A stretch of 64,000 bases of DNA from Myxococcus guangdongensis (GTDB lineage Bacteria > Myxococcota > Myxococcia > Myxococcales > Myxococcaceae). The number at the start of each line of letters is the position of its first letter. The first letter of the stretch is position 1. The notes beneath the pieces were generated by a model. It was given only the letters and a program-made list of their open reading frames with translations. It searched no databases and had not been told where the DNA came from. Positions 43,851-51,602 of this stretch are shown in pieces. The position numbers and the translations under genes are program-made. The DNA lies in NCBI RefSeq assembly GCF_024198255.1, contig NZ_JAJVKW010000015.1, positions 62,001-126,000 of the forward strand, given 5' to 3'.

Positions 43851-44615
43851 TCACTGCTCGACGACGAACGTGGTGGCGTCCACGCCGGCGTTTCCGGTGA
43901 CGGGGTCGAACGCCGTCACGGTGACTTCGTAGATGCCTGGCTGCTGCACGGCCAGCGCGGCCTCGTAGGTGCTGGTCTTCCCGGCGAACTTCAAGGGGAC
44001 CTGGGAGAGGGGCTTCCCGTTGTGCTTCACCGCGGCGAGCAGCTCGTACCGGTTGGAGTCCCAGAGGCCCTTGGGCTCGGTGGAGCAGCCGCACATGAGC
44101 ACGAGGTTGGCGCGCAGCGGCACGGTGAGCTTCGTGTCGGCCGGCAGCTTGAGGAACTCCTGCGCGGACGGCGTCACCACGTCGACCACGAAGCCGGGCA
44201 GCTCCAGGATGAGGCCATCGCCCTCGACGTGCTTGCCGGGCAACAGCCAGAGCTGCGTCGTGCTGGTGGCCAGCGCCTGCCGCTGCGCGAGGGGCCCGGA
44301 CACCTCCACCGTCACCAGCGTCGGCGCGTCGAGGTCCACCGTGGCCGTGTACTTCGCGGAGGCCCCGTCGGCGAGCGGCGCGCCGCGCACCTGGGGCTGC
44401 TTCATCAGCGTCTGGGTGTTGCCCGTCGAGCCGGCGGTGACGCCCTGGGTCAGCACCTGACCCGTCCGCGCATCGCGGAGCACCACCTGCACGCCGCCCA
44501 TCGACGTCCCGACGAACTTGCCGTCCCGCGCGCGCGCCCGGACGACGAGCCGGGTCTCGACGGCCAGGGCCTCCGTGGCGAACAACAACAGGGTCCAGAG
44601 GATGAGGCTGCGCAT
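43851..44615 (-). CDS. Hypothetical secreted protein, possible Ig-like domains
   Basis: This 254-aa protein has a signal peptide (MRSLILWTLLLFATEALA). The mature part has beta-sandwich patterns: ETRLVVRARARDGKFVGTSMGGVQVVLRDARTGQVLTQGVTAGSTGN (an Ig/FN3-like extension motif), AKYTATVDLDAPTLVTVEVSG and a C-terminal YEAALAVQQPGIYEVTVTAFDPVTGNAGVDATTFVVE. One Cys-X-Cys (MCGCST) is visible. No enzyme motif is seen. The start at 44615 matches the hydrophobic core; the frame is open to 44654. Confidence 0.7.
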   Translation of the reverse strand: MRSLILWTLLLFATEALAVETRLVVRARARDGKFVGTSMGGVQVVLRDARTGQVLTQGVTAGSTGNTQTLMKQPQVRGAPLADGASAKYTATVDLDAPTLVTVEVSGPLAQRQALATSTTQLWLLPGKHVEGDGLILELPGFVVDVVTPSAQEFLKLPADTKLTVPLRANLVLMCGCSTEPKGLWDSNRYELLAAVKHNGKPLSQVPLKFAGKTSTYEAALAVQQPGIYEVTVTAFDPVTGNAGVDATTFVVEQ

Positions 44616-44705
44616 GGCTTGCTCCGTGTCGGAAACGTTCGAGCGTTTCCGCATAACATGGCGGACGCCCGCTGTAGACGCGGGACCTCACGCCCCGGCC
44701 ACGAC

Positions 44706-45248
44706 ATGCGACTGACAGAACACCTGGCAGGACTCAACGCGGATGACCAAGGCGCGTTCGCGCGCCGGAACGCGGAGAATGCCTCCATCGAGGAGCTCTT
44801 CGACGCGCTCGACCTCGACCCGCTCGGTGAATGGGCGATGCTCCACCTCACCGATGCGCTGACCCGGCGCGGCCCGGGAATCATCGGGCGGATTGAGGCG
44901 AGGTTGGTGGAGCGCCCGACACGCCATGGGGCCTATGCGCTGGGCGAGACGCTGATCGCCCTCCTCCGGGACCTGCCCGAAACAGGGCCCGCGATTGTCC
45001 GCGTGTTCATCGCGGCGGGGGAAGCCGCCCTGCGGACGGAGGCCAGTTCGCGCGGGGCCCGGACCTTCGTCATCCACCTGGCCGACTGCGCCATGATCCT
45101 GGAGCGCGCCCTTCCGGAGGCGCGCCCGTTGGCGCGAGCGTTCATCGTCCGTGCTCGGGATGAGCCGGTGCCCGACACCTTCTCGCTCGGGCGAGCGTCC
45201 TTCCTCGTGGGCGATGAACAGGGTGGAGACTCGGGCGGCCCGGGATGA
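44706..45248 (+). CDS. Hypothetical protein
   Basis: This 180-aa protein has no signal peptide. It is probably helical: MRLTEHLAGLNADDQGAFARRNAENASIEELFDALDLDPLGEWAMLHLTDALTRRG and long Ala/Leu-rich segments (GETLIALLRDLPETGPAIVRVFIAAGEAAL). No family is recognised. It could belong to TPR/HEAT-like helical scaffolds, but no repeat is clear. It lies alone, with a short gap to the following metalloprotease-like gene. Confidence 0.62.
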   Translation: MRLTEHLAGLNADDQGAFARRNAENASIEELFDALDLDPLGEWAMLHLTDALTRRGPGIIGRIEARLVERPTRHGAYALGETLIALLRDLPETGPAIVRVFIAAGEAALRTEASSRGARTFVIHLADCAMILERALPEARPLARAFIVRARDEPVPDTFSLGRASFLVGDEQGGDSGGPG

Positions 45249-45384
45249 GTGAGGCCTGACCCGGAGATGTCCGTCTCACCTGGGCACGGAGGGCCTGCCG
45301 ACTGCGTGGGGCCTGGAGGGCAATACCGGGAGCGCAGGTAGACTGGAGGGACATCGGGGGGCTTCGGTGCCCCAGGAGAAAGAC

Positions 45385-45984
45385 ATGTCGTTCCTCGGGA
45401 CCTCGCGGACGGTGGCGCTGCTGTCGCTGACGGCGCTGGCTGGCGGTTGCTACTCGCTCTATTCACCCAGCAAGACGCCGCAGGCGTTCTCTCGCCCCGC
45501 GATGACCGTCCAGCTCGAGTCCGAGATGCCGCCCCATTTCGACTCCCATGTGCGCTGTGCGCTGGCCCGCCTCGACGCAGTGCGCGCGCTTCCGAGCTTC
45601 GATGAGACGGTCCTCGGGGACGACTATGGCTTCACGGGCCAGCCCGAGGCGCTGTCGACCTCGCAGAAGGTCCTCGAGTGCGCGCGTCGACCGCTGAACC
45701 TCGGATGGAGCGCCCGTCACTGTCCCTGGGTCTCGGTCTGGCCGTTCAAGCGCGAGGTCGGCTCCACCCACGAGTCCGAAGGGGTGTGGCGGATGAAGAC
45801 GTACGACTGCGAAATCACCACCATGGACACTGCGGCGCTGGCGGGGCACTTCCTCCATGAGCACATGCATACGTGCGGCTACGTCGACCCGGCCGGGAAC
45901 GCGGACGGGAAGGTGGTCACGTATCGCATCAACGAAATCGTCGAGGCGCTGGCGAAGCAGACCCCGGTCTGCCCGGGGCTGTGA
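45385..45984 (+). CDS. Lipoprotein with HExxH motif
   Basis: This 199-aa protein has a lipobox (LTALAGGC, Cys22). The segment DTAALAGHFLHEHMHTCGY contains HEHMH (residues ~158-162), an HExxH pattern as in zinc metallopeptidases. A second acidic ligand is not obvious; YRINEIVEALA downstream could give a Glu. The cysteines (VRCALARL, ECARRP, HCPW, DCEI, TCGY) suggest disulfides. AGGAGAAAG upstream supports ATG 45385. I propose a secreted or surface metallopeptidase-like protein; activity is unproven. Confidence 0.66.
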   Translation: MSFLGTSRTVALLSLTALAGGCYSLYSPSKTPQAFSRPAMTVQLESEMPPHFDSHVRCALARLDAVRALPSFDETVLGDDYGFTGQPEALSTSQKVLECARRPLNLGWSARHCPWVSVWPFKREVGSTHESEGVWRMKTYDCEITTMDTAALAGHFLHEHMHTCGYVDPAGNADGKVVTYRINEIVEALAKQTPVCPGL

Positions 45985-46019
45985 CGCGGACTCCCGCGTG
46001 GGAGGCGAGGGGGACCGCC

Positions 46020-47201
46020 TCAGTCGTTGTCACCCTCGAGCCCCGCGGGGGGCTCCAGGTCCAGTGTGGAGATGAAGTCGGTCTTCAGCAGGTCCGTGAT
46101 GCCCTTGAACCCGGCATACACCTGCTGCACGGAGGGCTTGTCCTGCACCAGCGCCTGCTGGAGGTCCTCCTCCTCGATGGCGACCAGGGCCGCGTCCGCC
46201 CCGAGCACCTGCTCCCGCATCCGTGTGGCGATTGCCTCCGCGCCCACCGCCGCCAGGACGTCGTCGAAGCCCGTCCCGGAGAAGTCCGGCCCGCAGCCCT
46301 CCATCACCTTCCGGAAGCCCACCAGGTTCTGGCGGAGGTTCTTCTTCGAGCGACCCGCGAACTGTGACTCCAGCAGCTCGGGGCAGATGTCCGACGAGCA
46401 GTCGCGCAGCGCCAGGGGCCGCGCCAGCTTCTGGTCCTTGCCCTCCCGCTCGACGTAGAAGAGCGCGTCGCTCATCGTGTTGAGCGCCACCTGCGTCGTG
46501 GGGAAGACGGTGTTCCCCGCGCCCGCCGTCGCGAGCGTCTTCAGGAAGTTCCCACCCTCGGGCGACCACGCCTCCACGAGCGCCTGGGCGCGCGTGGCCA
46601 CGTCCGCCGCCACCACGGCCGCGTACGCCCGCTTGCGCGAGGCCCGCTCCTCCGCGGGGAGCGCCGCCCACGTCCCGTTCGCCACGATGGCCGAATTGGG
46701 ACCACACGCGGTCTCCGCGCCCTCGTAGAACAGCAGGTACTCCAGCGCCAGGAACCCACGCCGTGTCACCAGGCTGGTGGAGAAGCTCGGCGACTCGTAG
46801 CCCTTGGAGACGAGCTGCTCCTCGATGGCGCACCGGCTGTACAAGGGGAACGAATGGATGTGGTCGCGAATCTCTCCGCCGCCCGGGGTGCTGCGCGGCG
46901 CCGCGGGCCCCACCTGAATCGCCTCCATCACCTGCCACGAATCCATCGCCTCGTGGAACGCCGCCCGTGACGCCGCCTGGTTCGCCGCGTCGGGCGTGTC
47001 TTTCAGCAGGGCCGCCGCATCCCGGAGCGCCTGCGCCTTGGGGAGGAAGTCCCGCGCTCCTCCGAGGATGCACTCACCCGTCGCGCTCAGGAGCTTCATG
47101 CGCACGTCGTCGCCCGGGACGGGCGGGCCCGGGGGCTTGGGCTTGGTGTCGCTGCAGGCCAGACACAGCGTCGCCGTGAGAAGCACCGCCCTCACGCTCA
47201 T
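46020..47201 (-). CDS. Imelysin-like lipoprotein (peptidase M75 family)
   Basis: This is a 393-aa protein with lipobox TLCLAC (start at 47201; ATG 47240 is an alternative). The imelysin fold shows at AAFHEAMDSWQVMEAIQVGPAAP, SFPLYSRCAIEEQLVSKG, RRGFLALEYLLFYEGA and VFPTTQVALNTMSDALFYVEREGK. The family GxHxxE motif is GFLALE here, so the His is Leu. That fits imelysin-like, non-canonical members. Imelysins act in iron uptake at the cell surface. The gene is divergent from a beta-propeller lipoprotein, with Fur-like sites between. Confidence 0.82.
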   Translation of the reverse strand: MSVRAVLLTATLCLACSDTKPKPPGPPVPGDDVRMKLLSATGECILGGARDFLPKAQALRDAAALLKDTPDAANQAASRAAFHEAMDSWQVMEAIQVGPAAPRSTPGGGEIRDHIHSFPLYSRCAIEEQLVSKGYESPSFSTSLVTRRGFLALEYLLFYEGAETACGPNSAIVANGTWAALPAEERASRKRAYAAVVAADVATRAQALVEAWSPEGGNFLKTLATAGAGNTVFPTTQVALNTMSDALFYVEREGKDQKLARPLALRDCSSDICPELLESQFAGRSKKNLRQNLVGFRKVMEGCGPDFSGTGFDDVLAAVGAEAIATRMREQVLGADAALVAIEEEDLQQALVQDKPSVQQVYAGFKGITDLLKTDFISTLDLEPPAGLEGDND

Positions 47202-47312
47202 CGCGGAGGACGCCCGGAGGCCGAACAAGGGAATGCTCATGACCGACAAGTACAGGAGCCTTCTTGAGACTGACAATCAATATTGACGCGCCAGTCGTGT
47301 ATCGACGCGTAG

Positions 47313-47337
47313 ATGAGAATCTCTCTCATTGATGAGA
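47313..47337. promoter_or_regulatory. Overlapping Fur-like palindromes (ATGAGA array)
   Basis: ATGAGA (47313-47318), TCTCAT (47324-47329) and ATGAGA (47332-47337) form two overlapping inverted repeats with 5- and 2-nt spacers. They sit between the divergent imelysin and propeller genes. Within them TGAGAAT-C-TCTCTCA resembles a 7-1-7 Fur box. This is consistent with iron control of both genes. Confidence 0.65.
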
Positions 47338-47358
47338 TTTTTTGAGGGGGCCGGTGTC

Positions 47359-47387
47359 TTGACATTGTCTGGTCATACGAATACTCA
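47359..47387 (+). promoter_or_regulatory. Sigma-70-like promoter of the propeller/TonB locus
   Basis: TTGACA (47359-47364) and TACTCA (47382-47387) with a 17-bp spacer lie 63 nt ahead of ATG 47451. A Fur-like site follows at 47409-47427, where binding would block transcription. Confidence 0.5.
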
Positions 47388-47408
47388 CGGCTGCCTTTGG
47401 AAGTTGAA

Positions 47409-47427
47409 AATGAGAATCGTTCTCGTT
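47409..47427 (+). promoter_or_regulatory. Fur-like box
   Basis: The 19-bp sequence AATGAGAATCGTTCTCGTT is an imperfect palindrome that matches 10 of 14 positions of the 7-1-7 Fur consensus TGATAAT-N-ATTATCA. It lies just downstream of the proposed promoter. Confidence 0.65.
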
Positions 47428-47450
47428 TGCGGTTCACTTGAGGATTGAAA

Positions 47451-48971
47451 ATGCCGAATCGAAAGACGGTCCGGAGCTTCAAGAGCCTGTTGCCCGGCGT
47501 GCTGGCCCTCGGGCTTGTGGCCAGCGCCATGGGCGGTTGTGGTGATGACGAGGACCCGACGCCGACGCCCACGCCGGACGCGGGCGCTGACGCGGGTCCG
47601 GGCACGGACGCGGGGACGGATGCCGGCGCGGATGCGGGCACCGACGCCGGGCCCACCGTGGCGGACTCCGACCTGGCGTTCGTGAGGCTCAACGTCAACG
47701 GCTCGGTGGACAACACCTTTGGCGCCTCGGGCAATGGCATCTCGCGGGTGGACCTGGGCACGGGCTCGGGCACCCTGCGTGACTCCATGTGGGGCATCGA
47801 GCGGGACGCGCAGGACCGGCTGGTGGTGTTCGCCACGAAGAAGGCGGACGGGACGCGTACGGACACGGACCGCGTCATCGCCCGGCTCACCGCCAACGGC
47901 GCGCTGGACGAGACGTTCAACGCGACCCCCGCCGCCAACGCGCGCAAGGGCTTCTTCGCGCTGGACATCGGTGGCCTGGGCGACGCCGCCCGGCACGGCA
48001 TGGTGCAGGCGGATGGAAAGATTGTCTCGTCGGGCTACCTGCCGCAGCCCACGGGCGTCGGGTCGCAGACCGCCAACCGCATCGTGCTGCTGCGGCTGAC
48101 GGAGTCGGGGACGGTGGACGCGACCTTCGGGAGCAAGGGCGTGGTGAACTCGTCACCGTTCGCGACGAACGACCCGACGAAGGAGTGGGGGATTGCGGAG
48201 GCCTACGCCGCGGTCCGCCAGTCCACGGGCGCGTATGTCACCACGGGCTATGGCCGCGCCGCGGGCGTGGTCGGCAACACGGTGGACCTCATCTCGTTCC
48301 GCTACACGGAGGCGGGGCAGCTGGATCCGACGTACGGCACCAACGGCGCGTTCATCCTGGACCTGGCGGGTGACCACGAGCGTGGCCGCGACGCGGTCGC
48401 GCTGAAGGATGACCGCGTGTTCATGGTGGGCAGCGGGACGCCGACGTCGGGCAACATCGACGCGATGGCGGTGCTCGTCACGGCGAACGGACAGCCTGGG
48501 ACGGCGGAGGGCTTCAGCGAGGGCTACAAGCTCTACTCCTTCGACCGCCCCGACGAGGCGTTCTTCGACGTGGCGCGCGCGGACGTGGGCGCCGAGGAGT
48601 ACGTGGCCGCCGCGGGTTACCGCGCGGGTGGCGGACAGGACGACGACGCCATCCTGCTCATCCGGAACATGACGACGGGCGTCGAGTTCGCCGGGGCCGT
48701 GCCCTTCTCCGAGACGGAGAATGACCGGTTCTGGGGTGTGACGTTCGGCCCGGACAACAAGGTGTACGCGGCGGGCTTCGTCACCGAGGGCAGTGACAAT
48801 CGCTTCGCGGTGGCCCGCTTCAACCTGGACGGCTCGCGCGACACCACCTTCGGTACGGGCGGCATCGTCACGGTGAACGTCATCGTGGGCAAGCTCGACG
48901 AGGCCGTTCGCGGCGTGACCGTCCAGTCCGACGGGAAGATCGTCCTCGGCGGAGCCGCCGAGTCCCGTTAG
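47451..48971 (+). CDS. Delta-60 repeat beta-propeller lipoprotein
   Basis: This 506-aa protein has lipobox VASAMGGC and a DAG-rich flexible linker (residues ~35-65). Repeats of the delta-60 type follow: LAFVRLNVNGSVDNTFGASGNGIS, DRVIARLTANGALDETFN, IVLLRLTESGTVDATFGSKG, DLISFRYTEAGQLDPTYGTNG and FAVARFNLDGSRDTTFGTGGIV. These give a predicted propeller fold. ATG 47451 has GAGGA 6 nt upstream. Neighbouring imelysin and TonB genes and Fur-like sites suggest an iron-related surface role, possibly like the DUF1513 propellers found with imelysins; that parallel is my inference. Confidence 0.82.
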   Translation: MPNRKTVRSFKSLLPGVLALGLVASAMGGCGDDEDPTPTPTPDAGADAGPGTDAGTDAGADAGTDAGPTVADSDLAFVRLNVNGSVDNTFGASGNGISRVDLGTGSGTLRDSMWGIERDAQDRLVVFATKKADGTRTDTDRVIARLTANGALDETFNATPAANARKGFFALDIGGLGDAARHGMVQADGKIVSSGYLPQPTGVGSQTANRIVLLRLTESGTVDATFGSKGVVNSSPFATNDPTKEWGIAEAYAAVRQSTGAYVTTGYGRAAGVVGNTVDLISFRYTEAGQLDPTYGTNGAFILDLAGDHERGRDAVALKDDRVFMVGSGTPTSGNIDAMAVLVTANGQPGTAEGFSEGYKLYSFDRPDEAFFDVARADVGAEEYVAAAGYRAGGGQDDDAILLIRNMTTGVEFAGAVPFSETENDRFWGVTFGPDNKVYAAGFVTEGSDNRFAVARFNLDGSRDTTFGTGGIVTVNVIVGKLDEAVRGVTVQSDGKIVLGGAAESR

Positions 48972-49080
48972 TCCGTCGTGCTCCCAGGCGGTCGGTCCGG
49001 TTCGTCGGGTGATGTCCTCGCCCGTCGAGCTGGACCGACCGCCCTCTCTCTTCGCTCGTTCTCCAGGAGTCTTCGCCGTC

Positions 49081-51411
49081 ATGGGTGTGTCGCGCCAGGC
49101 AGTGACCGTGATTGCCATCGTCCTCGCGTCGGAGGCCTGGGCACAGAGTTCGGAGCCGAGCCAGGAGACGCTGCCTCAAGTTCCCGCGGAGGCTGTCGAG
49201 CTCCCTCCCCAGGTCCCCGCGGAAGCCGTCGAGCCCGCCCCCGAGGCTGGCGCCGACGTCGCGGCGCCCCCCGATGCGCCGCTCCAGCCCCAGCTGCTCC
49301 CGGAGCCGCCGCCCGGTGGCCGCAAGTTCGAGAGCGTGGTGGTGGGCACGTCCGAGGCGAAGACGAGTGGCTCCATCCACGTCCTCAAGCCCGAGAAGCT
49401 GCAGCGCTACGAGCTGGATGACCCCCAGGCCATCCTCCAGAGCGTGCCGGGGGTGTACGGCCGCGGCGAGGACGGCTTCGGCCTGCGTCCGAACCTGGGC
49501 CTGCGCGGCGTCAACCCGGACCGGAGCAAGAAGCTCACCCTGCTCGAGGACGGCATCCTCTTCGGCCCCGCGCCGTACTCCGCGCCGGCGGCCTACTACT
49601 TCCCGCTGATGACGCGCATGCAGTCGGTGCGAGTCCTCAAGGGGCCGTCCTCGGTGCAGCAGGGGCCTCAGACGGTGGGCGGCTCGGTGGACCTCATCAC
49701 CCGCGACATCCCGGCCCAGGAGTCGTTCGGGCTGGACGTCGCCGGCGGGCAATACCTCTACGGCAAGGCCCATGGGTATCTCGGGGCGAGCACCGAGCGC
49801 GCGGGCTTCCTCATCGAGGGCATCCACCTGCGCAGCGACGGCTTCAAGGAGATCGACGGCGCGGATGGGAGCACCGGCTTCCACCGCAACGAGTGGATGG
49901 CCAAGGCGCGCTACCGGTTGGTGCCGGAGGGCGAACTCCGACAGTCGCTCCAGCTCAAGCTCGGCTACTCCGACGAGGGCTCGAACGAGACGTACCTGGG
50001 CCTGTCGGACGCGGACTTCGCGGCGAACCCGCTGCGCCGCTACAAGGCCAGCCAGTTCGACCACATGCAGTGGCACCGGACGCAGGCGGTGCTCAGCCAC
50101 GTGCTGGAAGGTCGCGACCTGGTCGTGACGACGTCGCTGTATCGCCAGGACCTGGAGCGCTCGTGGCGCAAGGTGAACACCTTCCGCGGCATCTCCATCG
50201 CCAACGTGCTCGCGGACCCCGACAGCGCCCGCAACGCCATCTACTACGGCGTCCTCACCGGGCAGCTGGACTCGTCCTCCCCCGGCGAGACGCTGCTCAT
50301 CGGGCCCAACTACCGCGTGTTCGTGAACCAGGGCGCCCAGAGCGTGGCGCGCTGGACGACGCGGACGGGGCCGGTGGCGCACAATGTCGAGTTCGGCGTC
50401 CGGTACCACTACGACAGCATCGACCGGCGCCACTCGCAGGATGGGTTCCTCATGGTCGGCGGCGAGCTCGTCCCCGAAGGCGGCGCGACGGAGGTCACCG
50501 CCTACAACAAGGACTCGACGCACGCGCTCGCCCTGCATGCGACGGATGCCATGGCCTGGGGCCCGTTGACGGTGACGCCCGGCGTGCGCCTGGAGGTGCT
50601 GCGCTCCAAGTCGCATGACCGGTTGGCGAACACGCTCGAGAAGGGCTCGCTGGAGGCCCTGCTGCCGGGGCTGGGTGTCCATGGCGCCCTCACGCCGGAG
50701 CTGGGCCTGTTCGCGGGCGCGTACCGGGGCTTCTCGCCTCCCGCGCCGGGACAGCCCCGGGAGGTGGGCGCGGAGAAGAGCGTCAACTACGAGGCGGGCG
50801 CTCGCTGGACGCGGCGCGGTGAGCGCTTCGAGGTGGTGGGCTTCTTCAACGACTACTCCAACCTCACGGACGTCTGCACCTTCTCCAATGGCTGTCTCAA
50901 CGACGACCTGGACCGGCAGGTGGACGCCGGCGAGGCGAACATCTACGGCCTGGAGGCCTACGCGGAGAAGACCTTCCGTCCTGGAGGGGGCCTCACCTTC
51001 CCGGTGACGGCGGCGTATACGTTCACCCGGACGAAGCTGCTCAATGACTTCCGCTCGGCGGACCCGCAGTTCGGAAACGTCGTGGCGGGGGATGAGCTGC
51101 CCTATGTCCCCAGACACCAGCTCTTCGCCTCTGTCGGCGTGGAGGGCGCGAGGTGGGGTGCGTTCATCAGTACCACCTATGTCGCCAGCATGCGCGAGCG
51201 GGCGGGGACGGGTGAGATTCCCCCGGGGCTGAAGACAGGCGCGCTGTTGACGTTCGACGTGAACGCCAGCTGGAACATCACCCGCTGGGGCCAGCTGTAT
51301 GTGAGCGGGCGCAACATCCTGGATGAGGCGGTCATCGTCGGCCGCCGTCCCTATGGCGCTCGCCCCAACGCACCGCGCACCCTCATCGGGGGCGTCAAGG
51401 TCCAGCTCTAG
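49081..51411 (+). CDS. TonB-dependent outer-membrane receptor, FecA-like
   Basis: This 776-aa receptor has a signal peptide (VTVIAIVLASEAWA), a Pro/Glu repeat region (PQVPAEAVE twice), a plug domain and a 22-strand barrel. The plug reads QAILQSVPGVYGRGEDGFGLRPNLGLRGVNPDRSKKLTLLEDGILFGPAPYSAPAAYYFP, followed by VLKGPSSVQQGPQTVGGSVDLITRD. This closely resembles FecA. It ends with barrel strands and a C-terminal GGVKVQL. It brings Fe3+-chelate or a similar ligand into the periplasm using TonB. AGGAG 11 nt upstream supports ATG 49081. The exact ligand is unknown. Confidence 0.94.
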   Translation: MGVSRQAVTVIAIVLASEAWAQSSEPSQETLPQVPAEAVELPPQVPAEAVEPAPEAGADVAAPPDAPLQPQLLPEPPPGGRKFESVVVGTSEAKTSGSIHVLKPEKLQRYELDDPQAILQSVPGVYGRGEDGFGLRPNLGLRGVNPDRSKKLTLLEDGILFGPAPYSAPAAYYFPLMTRMQSVRVLKGPSSVQQGPQTVGGSVDLITRDIPAQESFGLDVAGGQYLYGKAHGYLGASTERAGFLIEGIHLRSDGFKEIDGADGSTGFHRNEWMAKARYRLVPEGELRQSLQLKLGYSDEGSNETYLGLSDADFAANPLRRYKASQFDHMQWHRTQAVLSHVLEGRDLVVTTSLYRQDLERSWRKVNTFRGISIANVLADPDSARNAIYYGVLTGQLDSSSPGETLLIGPNYRVFVNQGAQSVARWTTRTGPVAHNVEFGVRYHYDSIDRRHSQDGFLMVGGELVPEGGATEVTAYNKDSTHALALHATDAMAWGPLTVTPGVRLEVLRSKSHDRLANTLEKGSLEALLPGLGVHGALTPELGLFAGAYRGFSPPAPGQPREVGAEKSVNYEAGARWTRRGERFEVVGFFNDYSNLTDVCTFSNGCLNDDLDRQVDAGEANIYGLEAYAEKTFRPGGGLTFPVTAAYTFTRTKLLNDFRSADPQFGNVVAGDELPYVPRHQLFASVGVEGARWGAFISTTYVASMRERAGTGEIPPGLKTGALLTFDVNASWNITRWGQLYVSGRNILDEAVIVGRRPYGARPNAPRTLIGGVKVQL

Positions 51412-51476
51412 CGAGAGGCTCGGCTGCTCGCCCTCTCACTGGCGTGGATGAGAAATGAAGGGGTGGATGAAAGCCA

Positions 51477-51494
51477 GATGAGATGTCTCTCATC
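51477..51494 (+). promoter_or_regulatory. Fur-like palindrome upstream of the glycosyltransferase gene
   Basis: GATGAGATGTCTCTCATC is a perfect inverted repeat with 7-bp arms and a 4-nt spacer. Another ATGAGA half-site lies at 51448-51453. The same half-sites occur in the imelysin/propeller intergenic region, so the three genes may share a regulator. Confidence 0.6.
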
Positions 51495-51602
51495 GTCCCT
51501 GGAGTTCACAGACGCGATTCATCGCATCGGGCATGACACCCGCAACACCTTTCGAGCCCCGGAGCATTGGAGCCCGGTCTCGAAGGGGGTGAGAGGTGTC
51601 GG

